37,147 bases of DNA from Bacteroides sp. (GTDB lineage Bacteria > Bacteroidota > Bacteroidia > Bacteroidales > Muribaculaceae): the NCBI GenBank assembly GCA_014801985.1, contig JAAVDD010000045.1, forward strand, positions 1 to 37,147. Reading direction: 5' to 3'. Positions 24,603 to 32,999 of the stretch are shown one piece after another (positions within the stretch are counted from its first letter, which is position 1; every line of letters starts with the position of its first letter). The translations under genes and the position numbers were made by a program. The notes below the pieces were generated by a model that was not told the origin of the DNA, searched no databases, and worked only from the letters and a program-made list of their open reading frames with translations.

Positions 24603-25265
24603 TTACTTCACAAGTTCAACACGTGATTTGCCATCAACGATGTGGATGAAAAGACCGTTTTCTGGTTTCTCTACCGGGCATCCTTGCAGATTGAACCATT
24701 TTTCAAGAGATATGTTTGACGTATTGATCTCTTCCACTCCGCTGTCAACCCGTTGGAGCCGCAGGACTGCATTGTTGAGATCGACTCTCATGTTGACGTA
24801 TGAACTTGTCCAGGTTCTGCCTAAACATACACCCCAATTGCCAAATGCTTTCTCAATGATAGGTGTCTCCACCGCCCCATTCTCAAGATCTACGGGTTCG
24901 ATGTAAAAATCATCAGTATTGGAGCCTAAGCTGTAATCTCTGATCCATCCCTCCAATTTGGAGAAGAAACGGAATTGAGGAAGAGCATCGGGAAAAGTAG
25001 AGTTGTCATCGAGATTATCTTTTTCAAGTATGTAATATACCCCCTCGAATACACCTTCCTCCACCTTATCAAGGCGGAAATATTCATTGTATATAGTTTC
25101 ATTTGCAACTGTGGGACCTAGCCAGTTATTAATCTCTCCATCTTTCTCCACGTTACCGCAGACATAAAGGTTATCAGCCTTAATGCCTGACTCAGAAATA
25201 TCCTGAGTGGTGGCGCCTGATGCGGTTAGTGCCACACTGCATCCTATTAAGTAGATTTTTTTCAT
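24603..25265 (-). CDS. Secreted protein with a C-terminal sorting-like tail
   Basis: 220 residues. An N-terminal signal-like segment (MKKIYLIGCSVALTASG) is followed by a mixed, mostly beta-looking middle with several aromatic motifs (GVYYIL, FRFFSKLEGWI). The last ~35 residues (LEKWFNLQGCPVEKPENGLF, then GKSRVELVK) match the short tail pattern W/YFNLQG..V..P..GLYI...GK...KV.VK found on many Bacteroidales secreted proteins and resembling type IX sorting domains. The middle domain is not recognised. It stands alone: a terminator follows, and the upstream gap to the ABC gene holds only AT-rich DNA and an 18-bp direct repeat. Confidence 0.7.
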   Translation of the reverse strand: MKKIYLIGCSVALTASGATTQDISESGIKADNLYVCGNVEKDGEINNWLGPTVANETIYNEYFRLDKVEEGVFEGVYYILEKDNLDDNSTFPDALPQFRFFSKLEGWIRDYSLGSNTDDFYIEPVDLENGAVETPIIEKAFGNWGVCLGRTWTSSYVNMRVDLNNAVLRLQRVDSGVEEINTSNISLEKWFNLQGCPVEKPENGLFIHIVDGKSRVELVK

Positions 25266-25459
25266 AAATAATGATATTATTGGTTAAAAGTATAGTAAAT
25301 TATTTTGTACAGACGTAATAATGAATATATTGCTGTAAAAGTAGTGAATATTTTTCTATTTTCCAAACTGTGCTGATTAATTTTTTGCGGATGATTCGAT
25401 AGTGCCTACCATTGTTCCGACTCCTTTTCCCAGAGGGGAATTAAAAGAAGTCATTCTGA

Positions 25460-25490
25460 TATCTCCATGTATCCTGGTATCTCCATGTAT
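25460..25490. repeat. Short direct repeat, 18-bp period
   Basis: TATCTCCATGTAT occurs at 25460-25472 and again at 25478-25490. Only two copies are present, in the intergenic DNA after the ABC gene. Confidence 0.6.
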
Positions 25491-25523
25491 TAGGAATAGG
25501 CAGACCAACGCGAAAGATAGCTG

Positions 25524-26945
25524 TCATTCGGATCCCAATCTGAAGAAATGATCCACGCATTCAGGAATCTCTTCCTGATAATGCGAGACAAAAATAAGGG
25601 TCGAATTTCGGCGAGACATGAGTTCATTGATAATCCTCTTTACGCGGTTTTTCCTTTTACGGTCGAGTCCATGGAAAGGCTCGTCAAGAACAAGAAGATC
25701 CGGCTGCTTGATGAAGGCTCTGGCAAGCAATACAAGTCGCTGCTCCCCTGAGGAAAGGTCGGAGAAGAGGGAATTGGCAAGATGACTTATACCTAACGCT
25801 TCAAGCCATTGCATTGCCTCCTTTCGCTCCTCCTGAGAAGAGTGACGGTAACGATTCAAGGAATTTCTTTTACCTTGGACTACAATCTCCCTTACCGGAT
25901 CGGCCGATTTAAAAAAGAGCTGCATCTCCGGCGACACGAAACCTATGCGATCTTTGATTTCGAAAATGCTTTCACCTGATCCTCGACGGCGGTCGAAAAG
26001 TGTAATGTCGTTGGAATATCCTTGTGGATTATCTGCACATATCATTGAAAGAAGCAATGATTTGCCTGACCCATTCTTCCCCTGAAGACACCAGCATTCC
26101 CCTCGGTTCACTTTCCAATCCACATTAGAGAAGATTACTTTATCACCATAACGCATCTTTCCGTTTTTGATTTCAAATGCCACAAAATAGTCGGAATCCT
26201 GACTGGCTGTATCACCGGGAAGAACTATCGTATCCTCATTTTCGATTATTTGGGATTTCATACTCTCAATCCTCTCTTTTCCGATGATGGGTCGGCTTAT
26301 TTCCTGATTATGTAGAATAATCAAGTTATCGGTATAATCCGGCACTTCATTGATGTCGCATAGAAGCATGACGGTGGAGACTCCCTTTTCACGCAATCCA
26401 ATCAATGCGCTATCGAGCTCCTTCCTTGAAGCTGCATCAAGACCGATATATGGATTGTCGAGAACAAGAAGGTCGGGATTGGAGAGGAGAGCATTTACTA
26501 TAAGGAATTTACGAAGTTCACCGCTTGAAAGATAATTTATTTTTTTACCTGCCACATCCTTTAATCCAATCTCCTCACATCTTTGGAGCCAATCAAAAGG
26601 AGCATTGCGACGCAGCATAATTTCCTCGATAGTCGGAACATATTCATTCATCGTGGCCTCCATGCGCTGGTTATAGTAAGTAACCTCCATTCCGCTGAGT
26701 GAATGAATATCAGTGAAGGCGAGACGTTTCACTTTAAGGTGGTCGGGAGAGAAACGCAATCGGTTGCCGAAACCATAGCGCCCTTTCTCAAGGATAAGGC
26801 CTAATGTGGACTTTCCACTGCCATTTTCGCCACATACAGCAGTGATACCATGAGGTATCCCACTTCTTTCCGGATTGAACAATTGCACTTTGCCATAACA
26901 TAATTTTTCACTCTCGAATCCGACAATATATTCCGATATTTTCAT
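25524..26945 (-). CDS. Tandem ABC ATPase (ModF/PhrA-like)
   Basis: 473 residues with two nucleotide-binding domains and no membrane segment. NBD1: Walker A GENGSGKST (39-47), signature LSSGE (139-143), Walker B LVLDNP (160-165) with Asn164 where the catalytic Glu should be, and LLCDINE (194-200) where the switch His should be. NBD2: Walker A GKNGSGKS (289-296), LSSGEQ (397-402), LLVLDEP (417-423) and VSHYQEE, all intact. The layout resembles ModF/PhrA of proteobacteria, a cytosolic ABC pair linked to molybdate genes. No permease is adjacent, so the partner is unknown. A -7 box TAACTTTG lies at 26970-26963. Confidence 0.85.
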   Translation of the reverse strand: MKISEYIVGFESEKLCYGKVQLFNPERSGIPHGITAVCGENGSGKSTLGLILEKGRYGFGNRLRFSPDHLKVKRLAFTDIHSLSGMEVTYYNQRMEATMNEYVPTIEEIMLRRNAPFDWLQRCEEIGLKDVAGKKINYLSSGELRKFLIVNALLSNPDLLVLDNPYIGLDAASRKELDSALIGLREKGVSTVMLLCDINEVPDYTDNLIILHNQEISRPIIGKERIESMKSQIIENEDTIVLPGDTASQDSDYFVAFEIKNGKMRYGDKVIFSNVDWKVNRGECWCLQGKNGSGKSLLLSMICADNPQGYSNDITLFDRRRGSGESIFEIKDRIGFVSPEMQLFFKSADPVREIVVQGKRNSLNRYRHSSQEERKEAMQWLEALGISHLANSLFSDLSSGEQRLVLLARAFIKQPDLLVLDEPFHGLDRKRKNRVKRIINELMSRRNSTLIFVSHYQEEIPECVDHFFRLGSE

Positions 26946-26962
26946 TTTTTCTATTTAAACCG

Positions 26963-26970
26963 CAAAGTTA
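26963..26970 (-). promoter_or_regulatory. -7 element of the ABC ATPase gene
   Basis: TAACTTTG on the minus strand, 17 bp before the ATG. The -33 box is not clear. Confidence 0.5.
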
Positions 26971-27160
26971 ACTAATTTTCTAAGAAGATGAATGCTGATT
27001 GGATAAATTTATTTCTCCTTTGTGTATCGTGAGGCCCACGATGTAAGCATAATCCTGATGTTTAACTAATTTTAGCATCTATCACACCTTCAATTGTGAA
27101 AGAAACAAGGGGCATACTTGTTGAAATAAAAAGAAAAGACGTAAAATCAGCCAATGCAAT

Positions 27161-28291
27161 ATGAAAGAAAAGATTTTAGAAGAGTTCCGCCGTCGTTTTG
27201 ATACGAGTCCGGAGCTTTATGCCTCCTCCGGAAGGATAAACCTGATAGGAGAGCATACGGATTACAATGAGGGATATGTTTTTCCCGGTGCGATTGATAA
27301 GGTTATTATGGCAGCCATCGCTCCAAATGGAAGCGACATGGTAAGGGTCTATTCAATGGATATAGGCGAATATGCTGAGTTTGGACTTCGTGAAGAGGAT
27401 GCCCCCGAACAGTCGTGGGCCCGGTATATCTTCGGAGTATGTCGCGAGATATTGAAACGAGGTGGTGAGGTTAAAGGCTTTGACGCTGTTTTTGCAGGAA
27501 ATGTACCTTTGGGAGCAGGACTCAGTTCGTCGGCAGCCCTTGAAAGTTGTTTCGCCTTTGCGCTCGATGATATGTTCAATTGTAACCGTATAGGTAAACT
27601 GACTTTAGCTCGTATCGGACAAAGCACGGAGCATAACTATTGTGGTGTCAAATGTGGCATTATGGATCAGTTTGCATCCATAATGGGCAAGAAAGGCAAA
27701 CTTATACGACTTGATTGCCGGTCGATGGATTATGAATATTTCCCATTTGCTCCGGAAGAGTATGAACTTCTGTTGGTCGACTCTAAAGTGAAACATGAGC
27801 TGGCTGATTCTCCCTATAATAAACGCCGTGAGTCTTGTGAGCGTGTGGCAAATAAATTAGGCTTGCCGAGTCTGCGCGAGGCTACGAAGGAGATGCTTGA
27901 CCGTATTCGCGATGATATCTCTGCTGAAGATTATTCCCGTGCTAAATTTGTCATAGAAGAGAAGGAAAGGGTATTGGCTGTGAGCGATGCACTTCTTGCC
28001 AGAGATTATGAAACGGTGGGACGCAAGATGTATGAAACTCATGATGGACTATCAAAGGATTATGAAGTGAGCTGTGAGGAACTCGATTTTCTCAATGATC
28101 TTGCAAGGGAGAATAGAGTGACAGGTTCCCGAATAATGGGAGGTGGATTCGGCGGTTGCACAATCAATCTTATAAAAAAGGATCAGACCGAGGCTTTTAT
28201 CGCAAAAGTGAAAGAGAAATTTGCTGAACGTTATGGGCATGAACCTGCGTTTTATCCTGTAGTGATAAGTGACGGAGCCAGAAGAGTATAG
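27161..28291 (+). CDS. galK: Galactokinase
   Basis: Phosphorylates galactose at C1 in the Leloir pathway. 376 residues of the GHMP kinase fold. The galactokinase signature GRINLIGEHTDYNEG is at about 24-38, the ATP loop PLGAGLSSSAALE at about 115-127, and the third GHMP motif is GSRIMGGGFGGCTI near the C-terminus. The ATG at 27161 gives the usual N-terminus. No other gal genes are adjacent. The 215-bp upstream gap holds a near-consensus TAATTTTA but no full promoter that I can support. Confidence 0.95.
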   Translation: MKEKILEEFRRRFDTSPELYASSGRINLIGEHTDYNEGYVFPGAIDKVIMAAIAPNGSDMVRVYSMDIGEYAEFGLREEDAPEQSWARYIFGVCREILKRGGEVKGFDAVFAGNVPLGAGLSSSAALESCFAFALDDMFNCNRIGKLTLARIGQSTEHNYCGVKCGIMDQFASIMGKKGKLIRLDCRSMDYEYFPFAPEEYELLLVDSKVKHELADSPYNKRRESCERVANKLGLPSLREATKEMLDRIRDDISAEDYSRAKFVIEEKERVLAVSDALLARDYETVGRKMYETHDGLSKDYEVSCEELDFLNDLARENRVTGSRIMGGGFGGCTINLIKKDQTEAFIAKVKEKFAERYGHEPAFYPVVISDGARRV

Positions 28292-28316
28292 AAATTATAA
28301 ATAGAATTATAAAAAG

Positions 28317-28348
28317 GCAGCGATTAGAAGAAATAGTCTAATCGCTGC
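28317..28348 (+). terminator. Hairpin after galK
   Basis: A perfect 12-bp stem (28317-28328 with 28337-28348) with an 8-nt loop. The T-tract is weak. Confidence 0.65.
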
Positions 28349-28477
28349 GTTTCTATGTATAATGCAATATCGTTTGCAAATTGATGAATGGCTTTTCAAC
28401 TCGGTTGCAAAAGATATTTGTATTAGTCCCAATTGCAGTGATTAGGTCACGTATTTAGGGATAAAAATAGATGCCTG

Positions 28478-28888
28478 TTACATCTTATTAGCACGCTCCG
28501 TCACATCGGCATCTGACATAGTATAGTTCCCGAGTGAACTCTCTTTTGCCTGAATACAGATATATGTCATCGGTTCCTGAGAAGTGCATTTAATATTTCG
28601 GTCGCAGTTTGTGGCAACTCGGATCACTGAACCTTCGGCAATATCGAATGCCTCATCGTCTACTTGAAAGCGACCCTTTCCACTCAGGATGATGTAATTT
28701 TCTTCATTCTCCTTGTGGCTATGGAAGAAGGGGACTTCTGCTCCTGAAGGAAGAGTTCCGAAAGATATCTCACAGGAGGTAGCTCCGGTAGCATCTTTCA
28801 CAAATTGTTTTCCCTCGAAGGCATGGAGATTGCCGACTGAAGCGTGTGCGAACTTATCGCCTGAATTGATTAATTTTACTTCACTCAT
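28478..28888 (-). CDS. Cupin-domain protein
   Basis: 136 residues forming a single cupin barrel. The metal motif is HSHKENEENYIILSGKG (about 56-72), where HSH and the Glu of ENY align with H-x-H-(n)-E, followed by FQVDDEAFDIAEGSVIRV. The last ligand His of motif 2 is not obvious (ATNCDRNIKC), so metal binding may be altered. Function unknown. It is divergent from an HxlR regulator that probably controls it through the dyad at 28995-29011. Confidence 0.85.
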   Translation of the reverse strand: MSEVKLINSGDKFAHASVGNLHAFEGKQFVKDATGATSCEISFGTLPSGAEVPFFHSHKENEENYIILSGKGRFQVDDEAFDIAEGSVIRVATNCDRNIKCTSQEPMTYICIQAKESSLGNYTMSDADVTERANKM

Positions 28889-28913
28889 GTTTTTATAATT
28901 TAATTTATATTAT

Positions 28914-29020
28914 TAACTTTGCGGCAGTAAGCCACTTTCATTTTGATAGTGTAAAATTAGTAATTTTATTTGTATCATCCAAGGCCTTACATTGAAGTAA
29001 GTCGCTTACTTTCAGGTAAG
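28914..29020. promoter_or_regulatory. Divergent cupin/HxlR control region with a GTAAG dyad
   Basis: AAGTAAG-tcg-CTTACTT (28995-29011) is a perfect 7-bp dyad, nested inside CTTAC (28986-28990) and GTAAG (29016-29020). A further GTAAG is at about 28927. It lies just upstream of the HxlR start and is the best operator candidate in the window. A + strand -7 box TAACTTTG is at 28914-28921. Confidence 0.6.
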
Positions 29021-29031
29021 CATTATTGATT

Positions 29032-29391
29032 ATGAACTCTATACCGTTGAAAGAAAATTTAAAAAAATATCTTCGGATTGAAGATTGTCCCATCCGTAAT
29101 GTGGTGGCCCGTTTCTCAGGAAAATGGGCTATGCTGATTTTATGCGTTCTATCAGAAAATGATACCACGCGCTTTAATGCAATTGCCAAGGCCATCCCTG
29201 ATATATCTCCAAAAGTCCTCACAGAAACCTTAAAGGGGCTTGAAAAGGATAAACTGATTAAACGAGAATTGTTTGCAGAGATTCCTCCGCGAGTGGAGTA
29301 TTCTCTCACTGATTTAGGTAAGAGCCTGATGCCACATATTGAAAGTATCCTTAAATGGGCTATCGAGAATTTTGATGAAATCAATCATTAA
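29032..29391 (+). CDS. HxlR family transcriptional regulator
   Basis: 119 residues from the ATG at 29032; a TTG two codons earlier is also in frame. The winged helix has the HxlR pattern CPIRNVVARFSGKWAMLILCVL (first Cys at about 19), RFNAIAKAIPDISPKVLTETLKGLEKDKLI and the wing PPRVEYSLTDLG. The N-terminal Cys is conserved in redox- or aldehyde-sensing members. It is divergent from the cupin gene and separated by 143 bp containing a clear dyad. Confidence 0.92.
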   Translation: MNSIPLKENLKKYLRIEDCPIRNVVARFSGKWAMLILCVLSENDTTRFNAIAKAIPDISPKVLTETLKGLEKDKLIKRELFAEIPPRVEYSLTDLGKSLMPHIESILKWAIENFDEINH

Positions 29392-29538
29392 TCAGCTTTC
29401 AATTTTGCCACCTTTAACGGCTTCCTATTTGCATGCTGTCATCGCATCTATCAAGTCTTGGTAACAAGTAACCTTGTGATACTTGACATTCTGTGTTGAC
29501 ATTTCATTGAATAACTGGCTACAGCATAAATCCATATT

Positions 29539-29581
29539 GACAGAGCGTTTCATCTGTGGAAATTAGATGAAACGCTCTGTC
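29539..29581. terminator. Hairpin between converging HxlR and lipoprotein genes
   Basis: A perfect 17-bp stem (29539-29555 with 29565-29581) and 9-nt loop, without a strong T-run on either side. The rest of 29392-29660 shows nothing recognisable. Confidence 0.65.
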
Positions 29582-29660
29582 GCTATGTAATTATGATGAG
29601 TAAGTAACATATACCCATCAGAGATGTATTCTTTATGCGCCGGAAGCAGGTATCCTGATT

Positions 29661-30140
29661 TTATGCCGGATCTACACGGAAGGTCTGTGTGAAAGTGCCT
29701 AACTCCGCACCGGCGGGAAGATCCTCTACTGTCGGGACTACAATAAAATTATATTCCATATTGTCCGGAACTTGGGAGTTGTCCGACTGGATCAAATCTA
29801 CATGAACACCTAATGGGTGGGTACCGGTGGAGAGATCGCGGGTATCAATACGGCCGACAAAAGGTGAGTATATTGCTTTTTGTGCAATCTTTCCATCAAC
29901 TGTATATTCAACGTCAGAGATACCTTTTGTAGAATTATCGGGCGATTTAAAATCGACTGATTCAATCTCCAACGCATAATCCTGCGTGGCATAAATATTA
30001 CCATTGATCACTGCAACATTGTCGAATGTAAGGGTTATGCGACAATCCGTCTCTGGAACGCTTGTAGTTGAATTGTCACTGCAAGAAACAAGGAGTCCTA
30101 TCGGTAAAAGAAGCATAAGGAACATTAGTGTTTTTTTCAT
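29661..30140 (-). CDS. Lipoprotein of unknown function
   Basis: 159 residues from the ATG at 30140 (MKKTLMFLMLLLPIG); four codons of extra MTMT upstream are possible. The lipobox is LVSC with the lipidated Cys followed by SDNSTT. The mature protein is about 137 residues and looks beta-rich: ITLTFDNVAVINGNIYATQDYALEIESVDF near the N-terminus and EYNFIVVPTVEDLP near the C-terminus. No family is recognised. It is 111 bp downstream of the UPF0104 gene on the same strand. Confidence 0.75.
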   Translation of the reverse strand: MKKTLMFLMLLLPIGLLVSCSDNSTTSVPETDCRITLTFDNVAVINGNIYATQDYALEIESVDFKSPDNSTKGISDVEYTVDGKIAQKAIYSPFVGRIDTRDLSTGTHPLGVHVDLIQSDNSQVPDNMEYNFIVVPTVEDLPAGAELGTFTQTFRVDPA

Positions 30141-30251
30141 AGTCATAGTCATCGTGTTTTTTTAGAAATGTGTGTTTTTCAATATTATACTTACATTATT
30201 AAAACACTTGACTATGCAAAGGAGTTTCCTTGACTAATGTTAAAATATGTT

Positions 30252-31337
30252 TTATGGCATCTTTAGGGTATGTTTCTTCTTTGTGACGGCAATATAGATC
30301 ATAGAGTATATTCCTAACAGGATGGTCATGAAAGTTTGGGTGCTCCAGGCCACGATTGAGAAAGCGGCTGCATCGGTATGGCCAACACCATAGAGCATCA
30401 GAGCATACATCACGGCGATGTTCCAAGGGCCGAGGCCACCATTACTCGGAATTGCCATGCTGAATGAACCGAAGACAAAGGCCACCAATCCGGGAAGCAG
30501 ACCATAGGCATACCCGGGATGATTCACAAGAAGCTCCCGTGTGAATGGGAATGCGAAGAAGACGAGGTAGATCTTAAGAAAATAGAAGACCCAGATGGCA
30601 ATTGTCAGAAAGAGATAGGTCCAGCGTCCTTTCATCGTGAAAATTACCTTGAATCCCTGCCACATCCTTGAACAGCTCTGATTGAATCCTTTGAAGAATT
30701 TCGCATTGCGATATTTTAAATCGCAGATGATGAAGATTCCTATTGCCAAGGCAATCCCGGTCCAGAGTTCCCATCTGCCAAGTATATTTTCTATCTCGCG
30801 CCCAAACTGGTATTCATCGAAGAAACGGGTGAGGGCAGGGGAGGCGACGCCCAAGGCGATTCCTGTCAGAAGGAGAATCATCACTAAGTCGGAACTTCTG
30901 TCGGCGATATCTGTGCCAATCACGGTGGAAAGCTTCGCATTCTCCCGTCGGGTCACGTAGACGCATCGCCAGGCCTCACCGAGATAAGGCACAAGAAGGT
31001 TGATAGCGTATGCGGAGAAGATAGAGACGCTTTCCGAAACCACCGACATTCGAGGTATGCCCGCGGCACGCAGTTGGTAACCCCACCGTATTCCTCGGAT
31101 AGAGTAGGAGAGCATGGTGAAGAGCATCACCAATAGTAGCCACCAATAGTCCACGTCATGGGTTATTATGCTCCATATCTGATGAAAGTTAAGCTTATGG
31201 GTCATCCAAATAAGCATGGCTACCGATATGCCGACCGGCAAGAGCACTTTCATTATCTTTTCGAGGATTTCCCTTGGCTTATCTTTGGTTCTGGAGATTC
31301 CTGTAGTAGTATTATCTGCATTCTCTTTTGATTTCAT
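30252..31337 (-). CDS. UPF0104 / flippase-like membrane protein
   Basis: 361 residues from the ATG at 31337 (MKSKENADNTTTG). About eight hydrophobic segments are visible, and the blocks LLVPYLGEAWRCVYVTRRENAKLS and SNGGLGPWNIAVMYALMLYGV are typical of the UPF0104 family (the lysylphosphatidylglycerol synthase transmembrane or flippase domain without the synthase domain). The role is probably lipid or glycolipid translocation, inferred from the family. The frame is open to 31433, where it would overlap thiD by 16 nt, but that extension runs through a strong hairpin (31342-31371). It is the last gene of the thiamine block and may be expressed separately. Confidence 0.82.
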   Translation of the reverse strand: MKSKENADNTTTGISRTKDKPREILEKIMKVLLPVGISVAMLIWMTHKLNFHQIWSIITHDVDYWWLLLVMLFTMLSYSIRGIRWGYQLRAAGIPRMSVVSESVSIFSAYAINLLVPYLGEAWRCVYVTRRENAKLSTVIGTDIADRSSDLVMILLLTGIALGVASPALTRFFDEYQFGREIENILGRWELWTGIALAIGIFIICDLKYRNAKFFKGFNQSCSRMWQGFKVIFTMKGRWTYLFLTIAIWVFYFLKIYLVFFAFPFTRELLVNHPGYAYGLLPGLVAFVFGSFSMAIPSNGGLGPWNIAVMYALMLYGVGHTDAAAFSIVAWSTQTFMTILLGIYSMIYIAVTKKKHTLKMP

Positions 31338-31341
31338 AATA

Positions 31342-31371
31342 AAATAACAGCTCGTTAGGGAGCTGTTATTT
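31342..31371 (-). terminator. Hairpin between thiD and the UPF0104 gene
   Basis: A perfect 12-bp stem (31342-31353 with 31360-31371) with a 6-nt loop and a T-rich 3' arm on the minus strand. It ends only 4 bp before the chosen UPF0104 ATG, so it could terminate the thiamine operon or hide the translation start. Confidence 0.65.
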
Positions 31372-31417
31372 AAACGAAAATCATGCGAAGTAGGTTCTGA
31401 AACGATTTTTTTCCGTC

Positions 31418-32263
31418 TCATCCTCCTATCCATTGAAAGAAATGATTCACCGGGCCGTGTCCATGTCCGATCTCATATTCCGCCCCGGATTCAATCGCCG
31501 CAGAAATATAGCGTTTGGCATTTAGAGCCGCTATATCCAAAGGTGCTCCTTTAGCCATGAAGGAAGCCAATGCAGAGGAGAGAGTGCAGCCGGTGCCATG
31601 TGTATTACGTGTGGCTATTCTTTCCGAACTCATCGAGAGAATTTCTCCGGTCTTTCCGTTATAGAAGTAATCTATAAGGTCATTGTCAGTCAGGTGGCCT
31701 CCTTTAAGGAATACAGATACCCCGCCGCATGATTCCGAGAGTTTTCGGGCTGCATCGGGAAGCTGGTCGTTATTTTCAATCTTTTCTCCCAGCAGGATCT
31801 CTGCCTCCGGGATGTTGGGAGTGATCACAGCGGCGCGGGGGATAAGAAGATTCTTTAACGTGTCGACAGCATCTGCCTCAAGAAGCGGATCGCCGGAGGT
31901 GGCAACCATCACAGGATCAAGCACGATATTGGTGATCTCCGGATAATCATCGAGTGTGGTCTTCACGGCCTTCACCAATTCTGCAGAATGAAGCATACCG
32001 ATCTTTATAGCATCCGTCCCAATATCATCCAGCACAGAACGAATCTGACCAGTAACGAAACGGATAGGGACGGGATGTACGTCAGTAACCCCTAATGTGT
32101 TCTCATCCACAATGGAGGTTATTGCAGTTGTGGCGAAACATCCGCAGGCGGAAATTGTCTTTATATCGGCTTGTATTCCGGCTCCACCGCTCGGATCGCT
32201 TCCGGCGATACTGAGCACTCGCCTGTATCTCTTTTTGCTTGATTCAAAATTATTATCGCTCAT
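31418..32263 (-). CDS. thiD: Hydroxymethylpyrimidine (phosphate) kinase
   Basis: Phosphorylates HMP and HMP-P to HMP-PP in thiamine synthesis. 281 residues of ribokinase fold. The substrate loop SIAGSDPSGGAGIQADIKT is near 18-36, LKGGH in the second half, and the anion-hole motif NTHGTGCTLSSALAS near 215-229. It is 11 bp downstream of tenA and is the last enzyme gene of the operon. Paired with TenA it allows thiamine salvage. Confidence 0.95.
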   Translation of the reverse strand: MSDNNFESSKKRYRRVLSIAGSDPSGGAGIQADIKTISACGCFATTAITSIVDENTLGVTDVHPVPIRFVTGQIRSVLDDIGTDAIKIGMLHSAELVKAVKTTLDDYPEITNIVLDPVMVATSGDPLLEADAVDTLKNLLIPRAAVITPNIPEAEILLGEKIENNDQLPDAARKLSESCGGVSVFLKGGHLTDNDLIDYFYNGKTGEILSMSSERIATRNTHGTGCTLSSALASFMAKGAPLDIAALNAKRYISAAIESGAEYEIGHGHGPVNHFFQWIGG

Positions 32264-32274
32264 GGCAATCGTGT

Positions 32275-32955
32275 TTAATCATGATATAATGGGGATTCGA
32301 GACGCCAGGCGCTATCCCAGAAAAGCCATTCCAGCCGGGTACACTCCTTGAAAATCTCAGTCATTCTTTCCCTTATATTCTCTGAGGCATTGGCAGCAAG
32401 AGCATCACATATCTCCACGGCTCTCCTTGTGGACTCTGCAAAAGTATTATCGGCATAGGTCTTTATCCATTCTTTATATGGATTTGAATCCAAGTCTTTG
32501 ACAATAGAAAGGATATGGAGTCCGACTTTAAGATAGACCACAAAGCATGGTAGAATAGCGGCTGCCTCCACTTCCACGGGAGAATATGCCTGGCTTTTAA
32601 GGGTGGAGGTATAGAGAGCGCAGGCGGCCGTCATCTTGTTTCCATCATTATTCTGCTCTTTCCCAAGAAAGAAGGAATGCATCTCTCGCTCCACCAAAAT
32701 GCTGTCGAGAGCAAATCGAAGGAAACTCTCCGACTGATCTGCTTTATCGAGGCGAGAAGCGATATTGGCAAGAACTCGTGCATATTCACGTAGATAGAGA
32801 CGATCCTGCCGCAGGTAACCGAGATATTTATCAAGGGAGAGTGAGCCCTCGGCCAATTCCTTTATGAAAGGATGGCTGATTATCTCATTATATATTTTTT
32901 CCGATTCCTTCCAAGCTGTTTCGCTCCAGAGTCGGGTCATTTCTTTATTTTCCAT
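32275..32955 (-). CDS. tenA: TenA-family aminopyrimidine aminohydrolase (thiaminase II)
   Basis: Salvages degraded thiamine by hydrolysing aminomethyl-aminopyrimidine to HMP. 226 residues, all helical. The nucleophilic Cys is C137 (ILPCFVVY) and the catalytic Glu is E209 (RLEWLFWDSAW), both as in TenA. The start lies 6 nt from an octamer repeat array (32961-32999) that fills the gap to thiH. It provides HMP for ThiD within the same operon. Confidence 0.92.
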   Translation of the reverse strand: MENKEMTRLWSETAWKESEKIYNEIISHPFIKELAEGSLSLDKYLGYLRQDRLYLREYARVLANIASRLDKADQSESFLRFALDSILVEREMHSFFLGKEQNNDGNKMTAACALYTSTLKSQAYSPVEVEAAAILPCFVVYLKVGLHILSIVKDLDSNPYKEWIKTYADNTFAESTRRAVEICDALAANASENIRERMTEIFKECTRLEWLFWDSAWRLESPLYHD

Positions 32956-32960
32956 AGGTG

Positions 32961-32999
32961 GGTTATAGGGTTATATGGTTATGAGGTTATGGGGTTGTT
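32961..32999. repeat. Octamer tandem repeat GGTTATAN at the thiH-tenA junction
   Basis: Five units start at 32961, 32969, 32977, 32985 and 32993, exactly 8 bp apart: GGTTATA, GGTTATA, GGTTATG, GGTTATG, GGTTGTT. The third unit supplies the TAA stop of thiH (32979-32981). The same repeat occurs at 17636-17681. Confidence 0.85.

Noticed and set aside
27079-27102. TCACA-N8-TGTGA dyad upstream of galK as a CRP-type site
   Set aside because: The half-sites are in the opposite order to the CRP consensus (TGTGA-N6-TCACA) and the spacing differs, so it is not supported.
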